Assembly: GCA_036397475.1 (NCBI GenBank)
Contig: DASWIV010000143.1
Span: 1 to 15,117, forward strand
Direction: 5' to 3'
Length of the DNA stretch: 15,117 nt
Origin: DASWIV01 sp036397475
Lineage (GTDB): Bacteria; JAJVIF01; JAPKYR01
Position numbers and translations under genes: made by a program. Positions 1-6,272 of the stretch are shown here, in pieces (the first letter of the stretch is position 1; the number at the start of each line of letters is the position of its first letter). The notes beneath the pieces are model-generated. The model made no database searches. It was not told where the DNA came from and saw only the letters and a program-made list of their open reading frames with translations.

Positions 1-279
1 GTAGCATTGACAACCTTGGTTGTCAGTGTAACTGGGGGAAATAACACACACAAACTTCGCTTTCGCTGCGTTTGTGTATGCTACGAAGAAGAATCCGGTA
101 GCATTGACAACCTTGGTTGTCAGTGTAACTGGGATAAATAACACACACAAACTTCGCTTACGCTGCGTTTGTGTATGCTACGAAGAAGAATCCGGTAGCA
201 TTGACAACCTTGGTTGTCAGTGAAACTGGGGGAAATAACACACACAAACTTCGCTTACGCTACGTTTGTGTATGCTACG
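1..279. repeat. 97-bp tandem repeat, 2.9 copies, with nested inverted repeats
   Basis: Three head-to-tail units begin at 1, 98 and 195 (exact 97-bp period); the third stops at 279 before the linker. Within each unit, GTAGCAT (unit positions 1-7) is complementary to ATGCTAC (78-84), TGACAACC (8-15) to GGTTGTCA (18-25) across a 2-base centre, and ACACAAAC (48-55) to GTTTGTGT (70-77). A purine-rich 13-bp linker (85-97) joins the units. The three copies differ at only five unit positions (29, 37, 38, 63, 68), all outside the paired arms. The period is not a multiple of three and no gene spans the region, so it is not protein-coding. The array starts flush with the window edge, so more copies may lie upstream. 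It resembles REP/BIME-like or MITE-like intergenic repeats in architecture, but I do not recognise the family. Confidence 0.95.
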
Positions 280-320
280 TGTAATAAACTTGTGCATGAA
301 ATGAAAAAGGAATATTCATC

Positions 321-653
321 ATGACTGACAATGGAGAAAAAATCACATCGATAATTTTTGACCCACCCGAGCTGATTGATTACCAGGACGGGGCTATTGT
401 ATCGAGGACCCTGATCAAAAAGCCCACAGGGACAATCACAATTTTCGCGTTTGATAAAGGGCAGGAACTATCCACCCATTCAGCGCCGTTCGACGCGATG
501 GTCCAGGTGGTCGATGGGGAGGGATTGATAGTTATTTCGGAAGTAGAGTATCGCCTGAAAGCGGGACAGATGATAATCATGCCTGCGAATGAACCACATG
601 CGGTGAAAGCGGAGACAAGATTCAAGATGCTTTTGAGTATGGTGAAAAGCTGA
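321..653 (+). CDS. Small single-domain cupin protein
   Basis: This 110-aa protein matches the compact single-domain cupin fold. The first cupin motif lies around residues 47-68, with His53 in THSAPFD and a VDGEG turn. The second is around residues 80-95, with PANEPHAV containing His93. The usual HxH pair of motif 1 is reduced to one His, and the expected Glu position carries Gln62. I believe this HSAPFDA-type pattern occurs in a known small-cupin subfamily, so it is probably not damage. His53 and His93 would be the main metal ligands if metal is bound. No substrate can be inferred. The ATG at 321 has an AAAGG Shine-Dalgarno about 10 bases upstream. The stop at 651-653 directly abuts the stop of the converging antiporter gene. 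The 97-bp repeat array ends 41 bases upstream. Confidence 0.85.
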   Translation: MTDNGEKITSIIFDPPELIDYQDGAIVSRTLIKKPTGTITIFAFDKGQELSTHSAPFDAMVQVVDGEGLIVISEVEYRLKAGQMIIMPANEPHAVKAETRFKMLLSMVKS

Positions 654-2447
654 TCATTCTTCACCCATCATCTTGATCTTGTCCATCTCTGCATCAAGTT
701 CGGTCTGTAATTGCTTGAAGGTATTTTCTCCGATTGTTCCCGCCTGCTTGAGGCTTAAAAGGTCGCTCTTGGCTGCTTTGAGGATCTCCTTGCGCACGTT
801 GGAAGTCTGCGATGCAACTAGTGAACCATGTTGTTCCTGAATTTTTTCTACTTCAGTTTCCCATTCAGTTATCTTAGCCTTCAGTTCCTGACGCAGGCGC
901 AACTCGACTTCGGGAAGTATTTCTCTCGATTGATGCAGCCGCGCAAGTTCCTCAAGGGCACCGTAGTACATCGATAACCGTCCTACCGCCAGTTCGACAT
1001 CCTTCTGCCCGGGATCATGCGTGTTAAGTTTCAATTTATTTACTAATCCGCCAACAGTGAGTCCCTGAATGAGAAGGGAGAAGACTGCCACACCGAATGT
1101 CATCTCGAGTATTTCTATGCGGTAGGAAAAGTCGATTTGCGGTGAAAGTGATAGCGCGAGCGCCATGGAAAGTGCCCCTCGAAGTCCGCCCCAGATGAAG
1201 ACGTGGCTGAAGGCTGGCGGAATCGGTTTATCGAATCTTGAAATTATAGGAACGAGGATGTAAATGGCGACTGCTCTGCTTATGAGAACCGCGACAATAG
1301 CGATTCCTACCGGCGGCAGATAATTCACAAGATCATCGACCTTGACCTGAATTCCCACAAGTAAAAATACCAGTGAATTGATCAGGAACGCAAGGTACTC
1401 CCAGAATGAATTCATGGAGAGGCGTGTAGTCGGACTCATGCCTATTTCAAATCCGAGGTTTCCAATCGTGATACCTGCAGTAACTACAGCAATAACCCCA
1501 CTGGCGTGGAAATGCTCAGCAACCAGAAATGTACTGAACGCGACAATTGTCGAAAGTGTAATTTCTATAAGATGGTCGTTGATTCGTTTTGTTATGTGGC
1601 TCGCGATGTAACCGAATGCGAAACCGATACCGCCGCCGATCGCGACCATTTGAATGAATGTCCACGCGATGGCGATCGGATTACTTGCCGATGCGCCAAG
1701 GTTTCCTACAGCAATTGTGTGAATTATTGTAAAGAAGACAACAGCGGTGCCGTCATTGAAGAGAGACTCGCCTTCCAGGATTGTCGCAAGTCTTTTCGGA
1801 GCACCTATTTTTTTCACGATCGATAAAACACTTACAGGATCGGTTGCGGATATCAGCGATCCGAACAAAAGGCAGAGGATTATCGGGATTCCGGTACCCA
1901 GGTGTACGAGCCATCCGGTCAGCACGATCGCGATAGCAACTCCAATGGTAGCAAGGACCAAAATCGGCTTCAGATTTTCCCTGAGATGACTCAGTTTAAG
2001 GTGTATTGCGCCTTCGAATAACAATGGTGGAAGGAAAAGGAAAAACACCAGGTCGTGGCTTAGCTCGACTCCTTTCAATGCCGGAAGCCAACCACCGACC
2101 AATCCTGCCAGGACCAGGACAATGGTGTATGGAAGCTTCAGGCGTTCCGCGATCACCGCCATTATGAAAATGATGATAAGCAGAATGACGAAAGTTCTTA
2201 TGACAGGCTCGAGGTCGTGGAGGATACTTCGCGCGAGCCAGACTTCGAGTTCAGCTTGATCGATAACCTGGCCGTCTATTTCGATTCCGTTGCCTGAATC
2301 GGCTTCCAATCCTGTGCCATTGGATGAATCGCTTCCTCCCGATGCAAGTGCGGGATTGGTGTAAAAAAATCCCGCGGTCAGAACACCTGCGAAAACAAGT
2401 GAGATAAGGAATATCTGGAGGAGATTTCGGTTACGCGATTTCCACAT
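654..2447 (-). CDS. CPA1-family Na+/H+ (cation/proton) antiporter
   Basis: This 597-aa integral membrane protein should exchange cytoplasmic Na+ or K+ for external protons. CPA1/NhaP hallmarks are clear: FLPPLLFEGA (138-147), ATDPVSV with Asp203 (201-207), GESLFNDGTAVVFF with the Asn231-Asp232 pair (226-239), and WGGLRGALSMAL (419-430). About a dozen hydrophobic segments lie between residues 83 and 470. Residues 480-597 form a charged, probably helical cytoplasmic tail. The N-terminus is unusual: residues 8-36 look like a cleavable signal peptide ending ALA-SG, followed by a Ser/Gly/Asp-rich loop (37-65) before the first core helix. The gene lies 17 bases after the four-helix membrane protein gene and may be co-transcribed. 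It also has its own perfect TATAAT 8 bases before the ATG and no Shine-Dalgarno, suggesting a leaderless start. Ion specificity cannot be read from sequence. Confidence 0.95.
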   Translation of the reverse strand: MWKSRNRNLLQIFLISLVFAGVLTAGFFYTNPALASGGSDSSNGTGLEADSGNGIEIDGQVIDQAELEVWLARSILHDLEPVIRTFVILLIIIFIMAVIAERLKLPYTIVLVLAGLVGGWLPALKGVELSHDLVFFLFLPPLLFEGAIHLKLSHLRENLKPILVLATIGVAIAIVLTGWLVHLGTGIPIILCLLFGSLISATDPVSVLSIVKKIGAPKRLATILEGESLFNDGTAVVFFTIIHTIAVGNLGASASNPIAIAWTFIQMVAIGGGIGFAFGYIASHITKRINDHLIEITLSTIVAFSTFLVAEHFHASGVIAVVTAGITIGNLGFEIGMSPTTRLSMNSFWEYLAFLINSLVFLLVGIQVKVDDLVNYLPPVGIAIVAVLISRAVAIYILVPIISRFDKPIPPAFSHVFIWGGLRGALSMALALSLSPQIDFSYRIEILEMTFGVAVFSLLIQGLTVGGLVNKLKLNTHDPGQKDVELAVGRLSMYYGALEELARLHQSREILPEVELRLRQELKAKITEWETEVEKIQEQHGSLVASQTSNVRKEILKAAKSDLLSLKQAGTIGENTFKQLQTELDAEMDKIKMMGEE

Positions 2448-2455
2448 AGGGGCGG

Positions 2456-2461
2456 ATTATA
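2456..2461 (-). promoter_or_regulatory. Extended -10 (TGaTATAAT) for the antiporter, predicting a leaderless mRNA
   Basis: Read on the minus strand, TGA precedes a perfect TATAAT, which is followed by 8 bases and then the antiporter ATG (2447). No -35 is evident at 16-18 bp, consistent with an extended -10 element. The predicted start site falls within a base or two of the ATG. It sits in the 17-bp gap after the upstream gene, so it would act as an internal operon promoter. Confidence 0.5.
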
Positions 2462-2464
2462 TCA

Positions 2465-2881
2465 TTAGGCCTTTGTATTGGGATTTTTTGGATACAGTAT
2501 AAATAAAATGATTGTTGTCACAGCTATCAGCCCGACATTAATCCATTCACGGGAAGAAATTCCGCGGCCGGTTAAGCTTACAACGAAAATTATCACCGTA
2601 CCGATACACACCATGATCACCATGTCGATTATCGGACGGAATTTCCATGGGTCCTCAGCCGCCCGCCACATCGCATACGATACCGCGATGTTCATTATTC
2701 CCAGCAGATTGGTTGAGAACATATCGTAGCCGTCATGAGGATCGAACTGGGTTATTCCCATCAGGGTTGTGAGATAAAATTCCGGCTTTATCAGGTGCGA
2801 CAGGCCCCAGTAAAAGAAAAGCACAATAGCGAGGACTCTCAGCAGGACAGGCAGAAAGGGATGATAATTTTTTTTGTCCAT
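2465..2881 (-). CDS. Small four-helix integral membrane protein, function unknown
   Basis: This 138-aa protein has four predicted membrane helices, at about residues 10-28, 56-72, 84-106 and 113-132. A short basic N-terminus (MDKKNYHPF) and a polar C-terminal end (YPKNPNTKA) flank them. The loop after helix 1 contains a moderately conserved-looking stretch with FDPHDGYDMF. Size and topology recall small DoxX-like or DUF4345-like membrane proteins, but I see no diagnostic motif and do not assign a family. It lies 17 bases upstream of the antiporter on the same strand, so it may be an accessory subunit or simply a co-transcribed neighbour. The start codon has only a weak purine stretch (AAAG) upstream. 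Its 5' end faces the HIT gene across about 100 AT-rich bases that probably hold both promoters. Confidence 0.8.
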   Translation of the reverse strand: MDKKNYHPFLPVLLRVLAIVLFFYWGLSHLIKPEFYLTTLMGITQFDPHDGYDMFSTNLLGIMNIAVSYAMWRAAEDPWKFRPIIDMVIMVCIGTVIIFVVSLTGRGISSREWINVGLIAVTTIILFILYPKNPNTKA

Positions 2882-2902
2882 AATCTTTAATCGGCGAAAA
2901 AA

Positions 2903-2932
2903 TTGGTCTATCGCTTATTTTATCATTATTAT
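2903..2932 (+). promoter_or_regulatory. Possible promoter for the HIT gene
   Basis: TTGGTC (2903-2908) and TATTAT (2927-2932) are separated by 18 bp in an AT-rich divergent intergenic region. A start near 2939 would give a leader of about 40 bases carrying the GAGAGGT Shine-Dalgarno at 2966-2972. A second AT-rich hexamer, TATAAG at 2938, is an alternative -10. Confidence 0.35.
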
Positions 2933-2981
2933 CTCCATATAAGTTCTATTTAATTCGCATACTGGCGAGAGGTAATGAGAA

Positions 2982-3389
2982 ATGGCTCAGGACCCTGATT
3001 GCATTTTCTGCAAAATTGTAGCGAGGGAAATTCCGGCATTTATAATCTGGGAAGATGAAAAGCACCTGGCATTTCTGGATATTTTCCCCGCGCGAAAAGC
3101 CCAGACTGTCGTTATTCCGAAAGTCCATGTACCTTCCTCACTGTTCGCGCTGCCGGTAGACGTTTACATGGACTTGTTCGGAGCGGCAAAGGTAACCGCC
3201 ACACTTCTCGAAGGCGCTCTTGGCGCTGAACGGACAATGATTGTCGGTGAAGGACTTGAAATAAATCACGCTCACCTGAAGCTGTATCCCAGGTTCCGCA
3301 ATGAAGGCGGCCTTGTGCATGGCGGACAGCAGGCAGATCTTAAAGTGCTTGAGGGAATTGCGAACGAGATACGGGCAAGCATGCAGTAA
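2982..3389 (+). CDS. HIT-family protein (nucleotide phosphohydrolase/transferase) with variant triad
   Basis: This 135-aa protein has the HIT fold: a CIFCKI zinc-knuckle start (Cys7, Cys10), AFLDIFPARKAQTVVIPKVHV (about 30-50, with His49), and the active-site segment NHAHLKLYPR (95-104). HIT hydrolases act on dinucleoside polyphosphates or nucleoside phosphoramidates, using the middle histidine of His-x-His-x-His as nucleophile. Here the triad reads His96-x-His98-x-Lys100: the nucleophile is kept and the third histidine is replaced by lysine. I have an impression that HAHxKLxP occurs in other bacterial HIT proteins, so this is likely a subfamily trait rather than decay. The start is supported by GAGAGGT about 9 bases upstream. 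Length is normal for a stand-alone HIT protein. The substrate is not predictable. Confidence 0.9.
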   Translation: MAQDPDCIFCKIVAREIPAFIIWEDEKHLAFLDIFPARKAQTVVIPKVHVPSSLFALPVDVYMDLFGAAKVTATLLEGALGAERTMIVGEGLEINHAHLKLYPRFRNEGGLVHGGQQADLKVLEGIANEIRASMQ

Positions 3390-3409
3390 AATTTTATTCC
3401 TGTACCATG

Positions 3410-3438
3410 TTGAGCGATCAAATCCTCTATGTTAAACT
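3410..3438 (+). promoter_or_regulatory. Weak candidate promoter for the 142-aa protein/adaptor pair
   Basis: TTGAGC (3410-3415) and TAAACT (3433-3438) lie 17 bp apart in the 102-bp gap after the HIT gene. Both match consensus at four of six positions. No terminator is visible between the HIT gene and here, so read-through is equally possible. Confidence 0.25.
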
Positions 3439-3491
3439 CCCACTCCGCCGACTTGGAGACTCCTGCTGATGCGGGATAATGGTGACGTTAC

Positions 3492-3920
3492 ATGATTAAT
3501 AATCTGCACGACGAAAAAGTTGAGAATAAGATCGGGGAGGAGACAGAGCGTCCTGAAATTCTTGCCATACACGAAGTTATTGCCGCGTCGGAAGGCGAGT
3601 ACAGCGTGAATCCCGATTCCGCGGGGCTCGACTATAATTCTCATACAATCGTGAAGGGACATCCGAATCGCTGCCGGCTGAAGTTGTACCATCCGAAAAA
3701 TGAAATACTGGTCGCGTGGTTCTACAAAAAAAGCCAGGTGCCGTACTCGCGGGACAGATTTTCATACGGTGGAGTCGTGTGGCCTGATATTCCGGGAAAA
3801 GATCTAAGAAACATCAAAGATGAAATTACCCGATGGCTTGAATGGCTCGATTCAGGCCTGCATCCTGAAAAGCGCCCGGGAAACTGGACCAGTGTATTCC
3901 CGTACGATCTTCCGGAATAA
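3492..3920 (+). CDS. Hypothetical protein, 142 aa
   Basis: I do not recognise this protein. It has no signal peptide or membrane segment and is probably cytoplasmic. Residues 1-40 are polar and acidic (several Glu, few hydrophobics) and may be flexible. Residues 45-142 look like a small globular domain rich in aromatic residues, with the landmarks RCRLKLYHP, ILVAWFYKK, RFSYGGVVWPD and TRWLEWLDSG. The ATG at 3492 has a modest GGTGAC purine stretch about 5 bases upstream. Codon use matches neighbouring genes and the frame is clean, so it is probably real. The adaptor lipoprotein starts 16 bases after its stop, suggesting co-transcription, but this gives no functional clue. Confidence 0.7.
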   Translation: MINNLHDEKVENKIGEETERPEILAIHEVIAASEGEYSVNPDSAGLDYNSHTIVKGHPNRCRLKLYHPKNEILVAWFYKKSQVPYSRDRFSYGGVVWPDIPGKDLRNIKDEITRWLEWLDSGLHPEKRPGNWTSVFPYDLPE

Positions 3921-3936
3921 TTTCCGATAATTCCAT

Positions 3937-5259
3937 ATGTCTGTTTTTAGAGTGAAAAACTTGTTCGTTTTATCCCTGCTACTTGCGATTGCCATTTTCT
4001 CGTCATGCAACAAGCCAGAAAATGGGCAGGTTGAGGAGATTGTGTCGCTTGACGATGAAACAGTCGCGGTTGAAGTGCTTGCCGCGTACAGGACATACTT
4101 ATCGCGCGAACTGGAGTATTCGGGAAGTCTTGAGGCACAGAGCGATGTAACAATCAGCGCCGAGATCAACGGATCGGTCAAATCCGTAAATTACCTTGAA
4201 GGCGACTATGTTCCAGCCGGCGAGACTATCGTTAAACTTGACGACGTACAGGCCCGCCTGAATTACAACGCGGCGTCGGCAGCTCTAAGCGCGGCTCAAT
4301 CCGGATTACAGATCACAGAAAATCCCGTAAGGGAAGGGGAGCTCGCGCAGCTCAAATCGATCCTGGATGCGGCGATTGTCGCGTTTGAAACCGCGGAGTC
4401 AGCTTGGACAAGGGCTCAAAACCTCTATGATGAAGGCGCGATGTCCGGAGCCGAGAAGGACGCGGCTTACTCTAATTTTGAAGCAGCCCGGTCAAGACGT
4501 GACAGCGCACAGGAAGCTTATGATCAGGCTTTGGAAGGCGGACGGGTCGAGGATATTTCGAGGGCTGAAAGCGCTGTCGAGTCCGCCAGGGCACAAGTAG
4601 CTCTGGCAAATGATCAACTCAATAATACAAATATAAAAACTCCGATCGACGGGATAATCACCGATGTCTGGTTTGAGACAGGAGAATATGTCCCTCCCGG
4701 TGCGAGAGTATTCAGGATCGTAAACAATCAGTATGTTGAATTGACCATCGGGGTAGGCGACAGGCAGGTCCGGTTTATCGGGCAGGGGGATAATGTGCAG
4801 GTTACTGTCGATGCGTATCCGGGCGATTCTTTCGAGGGGGCCGTGACACGTATCGGTGTGGTTTCAAACGAGATGACCGGGACCTACCCTGTGGATATCC
4901 AGATTGAAAATATGGATGGCAGGCTCAGGGCTGGAATGATCGCAAGGACCGATCTGGAGATTGAAAAGGTAGAGGATGGGATAGTGATCCCACTCTATGC
5001 ACTGGTCCCGTCCGGGGAAAATTTCAAAGTGTTTATCGAGTTGGATGGGACCGTTGAATCGCGTAACGTTACGCCAGCCCTTGTGGCTGGGGAATTTGTC
5101 GCGATCCCGGAAGGTATCGAACCCGGCGAACATGTCGTCATAAGGGGAGCGGGATATTTAAATGACGGCGACGAGGTCAGAGTGGTAAATACATTTACGA
5201 CATTAGATAGAGAGGAATTTTCGGAAACAGAGGAGGAAAGCCCGGAGCCTCTCGGATAG
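3937..5259 (+). CDS. Periplasmic adaptor (membrane fusion) lipoprotein of the RND/HlyD type
   Basis: This 440-aa protein should link an inner-membrane efflux pump to an outer-membrane channel. Residues 1-24 are a lipoprotein signal with lipobox FSSC (Cys24). The two halves of the biotinyl-lipoyl-like domain are at about 66-103 (IKGSV-type segment EINGSVKSVNYLEGDYVPAG) and 232-262 (KTPIDGIITDVWFETGEYVPPG). An alpha-helical coiled-coil hairpin spans about 110-228 between them. A beta-barrel follows at about 266-345 and a membrane-proximal domain at about 346-418. The acidic tail (424-438) is unusual but short. Domain order and length are standard. No RND or ABC pump gene and no TolC-like gene lies nearby, so its partner must be encoded elsewhere. 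The start lacks a good Shine-Dalgarno; a GATAAT lies 5 bases before the ATG. Substrate unknown. Confidence 0.93.
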   Translation: MSVFRVKNLFVLSLLLAIAIFSSCNKPENGQVEEIVSLDDETVAVEVLAAYRTYLSRELEYSGSLEAQSDVTISAEINGSVKSVNYLEGDYVPAGETIVKLDDVQARLNYNAASAALSAAQSGLQITENPVREGELAQLKSILDAAIVAFETAESAWTRAQNLYDEGAMSGAEKDAAYSNFEAARSRRDSAQEAYDQALEGGRVEDISRAESAVESARAQVALANDQLNNTNIKTPIDGIITDVWFETGEYVPPGARVFRIVNNQYVELTIGVGDRQVRFIGQGDNVQVTVDAYPGDSFEGAVTRIGVVSNEMTGTYPVDIQIENMDGRLRAGMIARTDLEIEKVEDGIVIPLYALVPSGENFKVFIELDGTVESRNVTPALVAGEFVAIPEGIEPGEHVVIRGAGYLNDGDEVRVVNTFTTLDREEFSETEEESPEPLG

Positions 5260-5266
5260 ATTTTCC

Positions 5267-5295
5267 TTGTTGATTTTCGCGATCCGGGTTATAAT
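5267..5295 (+). promoter_or_regulatory. Sigma70-type promoter directly before the 107-aa protein
   Basis: TTGTTG (5267-5272), a 17-bp spacer and a perfect TATAAT (5290-5295) form a good housekeeping promoter. The ATG of the downstream gene is 9 bases after the -10, so transcription should begin almost at the start codon. Confidence 0.65.
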
Positions 5296-5304
5296 TTTGC
5301 TACT

Positions 5305-5628
5305 ATGAAAGGGGAGTTCAGGATTCCACCTATAAGGATGGCTGAAGTTTTTGTCGATGGGAACTGTATAGGTTTTCTATCCGACGTTAAACTCAGCAAG
5401 GAAACTGACGGAGCCTTTACGCTCGAGGGCGACTGGTCGGGGTACTCGAATGTACTCGGACGGGAATCGCTCTTCACCATCAGTATTCCACGGCACGATT
5501 TCAAATTTTTAGCCGACGATGTCGATCCGGGACAGGATACCGGCACCGGACGGATAAAATTCAACGGCGCGAGTTATATCCCCGACGGACCGAATTTATG
5601 GTTAGACCAGTCGGGCGAAGTTTCGTAA
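5305..5628 (+). CDS. Hypothetical protein, 107 aa
   Basis: I do not recognise this protein. It has no signal peptide or membrane helix. Alternating hydrophobic residues suggest a small, mostly beta protein (for example MAEVFVDGNCIGFLSDVKL at 12-30, FTISIPRHDFKFL at 57-69). It is acidic, with a Gly/Asp-rich stretch (DDVDPGQDTGTG) near residues 71-82. Two starts are possible. ATG 5305 fits the promoter 9 bases upstream and implies a leaderless mRNA. ATG 5338 (residue 12) has AAGG touching the ATG, too close for a normal Shine-Dalgarno. I prefer 5305. The gene is followed 29 bases later by an intrinsic terminator, which supports a real monocistronic unit. Confidence 0.65.
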   Translation: MKGEFRIPPIRMAEVFVDGNCIGFLSDVKLSKETDGAFTLEGDWSGYSNVLGRESLFTISIPRHDFKFLADDVDPGQDTGTGRIKFNGASYIPDGPNLWLDQSGEVS

Positions 5629-5657
5629 AGTGCGTTGAAATTCGAGCGATTGAAAAG

Positions 5658-5681
5658 TCCCCAGAAATGGGGAATTTTTTT
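5658..5681 (+). terminator. Intrinsic terminator after the 107-aa gene
   Basis: TCCCC (5658-5662) pairs with GGGGA (5669-5673) around a 6-base loop and is followed within one base by a run of seven T (5675-5681). Strand and position, 29 bases after the stop at 5628, fit termination of the 107-aa gene. Confidence 0.85.
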
Positions 5682-5683
5682 AT

Positions 5684-5747
5684 CCCATGTATAAAACATG
5701 GGGTGCCGAAGTCTAGGCTCGTCAGCACCCATGGATAAACCATGGGT
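5684..5747. repeat. Paired CCATG hairpins with identical ATAAA loops
   Basis: Two perfect hairpins lie in direct orientation. CCCATGT (5684-5690) pairs with ACATGGG (5696-5702), and ACCCATGG (5727-5734) pairs with CCATGGGT (5740-5747). Both loops are ATAAA. In the 24-bp spacer, GTGC after the first and GCAC before the second extend complementarity between the inner arms, so the element can also fold as one long imperfect hairpin. It sits between the converging 107-aa and NUDIX genes. It could help terminate the NUDIX transcript, although no T-run follows on that strand. It resembles dispersed CCATGG-type intergenic repeats; the family is not identified. Confidence 0.8.
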
Positions 5748-5763
5748 TACAAAATATCGCACC

Positions 5764-6168
5764 TCAAATCCACCCGCCGTGGGCAAGTATCTCCTTATGA
5801 TCAAACGCGAAATCCATTTCGGGGAGTTCTTCTCGCTCGAATAATTTCGCCTGCGCAGCATCGTCGCCGCCGGCAAGTTCGCCGCCACGGTAGAATGCCG
5901 TATAGACGACACTTACGGTATGGCCACGTGGATCGCGTCCCGGCGCCGAGTAAACACCGTGGATTCCCACTAGCTCGATATCTATCCCGCACTCTTCCTT
6001 AACCTCCCGTATAATTGCTTCCTCTATAGTTTCGCCCATATCGACAAATCCGCCCGGAAGCGCCCACGCTCCCTTGAACGGCTCGTTTCCGCGCCTGATG
6101 AGGACAATCCGCCCGTCCTCCCATGCGATGATCGCGTCGACTGTCAGTGCAGGTCCCTTGAATTCCAT
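5764..6168 (-). CDS. NUDIX hydrolase, ADP-ribose pyrophosphatase-like
   Basis: This 134-aa protein carries a complete Nudix box at residues 40-62: Gly40, Glu46, Arg54-Glu55, Glu58-Glu59 and Gly61, in GGFVDMGETIEEA followed by IIREVKEECGI. These residues bind the divalent metal and cleave X-linked nucleoside diphosphates. The segment SAPGRDPRGHTVSVVY, about 17 residues after the box, is typical of ADP-ribose pyrophosphatase-like and related small Nudix enzymes, so ADP-ribose or a similar dinucleotide is the best substrate guess. The start at 6168 is supported by GAGGG about 9 bases upstream. Length is normal for a single-domain Nudix protein. It is divergent from rqcH across a 104-bp region containing a TATAAT on its strand (6213-6218). 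Its 3' end faces the hairpin pair at 5684-5747. Confidence 0.93.
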   Translation of the reverse strand: MEFKGPALTVDAIIAWEDGRIVLIRRGNEPFKGAWALPGGFVDMGETIEEAIIREVKEECGIDIELVGIHGVYSAPGRDPRGHTVSVVYTAFYRGGELAGGDDAAQAKLFEREELPEMDFAFDHKEILAHGGWI

Positions 6169-6201
6169 TTTATTTATCCCTCATAAAAGTGTGTTCTGAT
6201 A

Positions 6202-6231
6202 TTGTTCGGATTATTATACTCGAAGTATATT
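6202..6231 (+). promoter_or_regulatory. Divergent promoter region with a TATACT/AGTATA inverted repeat
   Basis: For rqcH, TTGTTC (6202-6207) and TATATT (6226-6231) are spaced 18 bp apart. For the NUDIX gene on the minus strand, TATAAT occupies 6213-6218. The two overlap a perfect inverted repeat, TATACT (6215-6220) and AGTATA (6224-6229) around CGA, which could be an operator or just two overlapping -10 elements. No good -35 is visible for the minus-strand promoter. Confidence 0.45.
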
Positions 6232-6272
6232 AGTAATCGGGTGAATATTCCATCCGGGAAATTTTGACTCAT

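Noticed and set aside
1..279. CRISPR array
   Set aside because: The 97-bp units are contiguous and nearly identical throughout; there are no short repeats separated by unique spacers and no cas genes.
6264..6272. TTG start three codons before the rqcH ATG
   Set aside because: The ATG at 6273 is in frame and adds no loss of domain. The TTG has no better ribosome-binding site.
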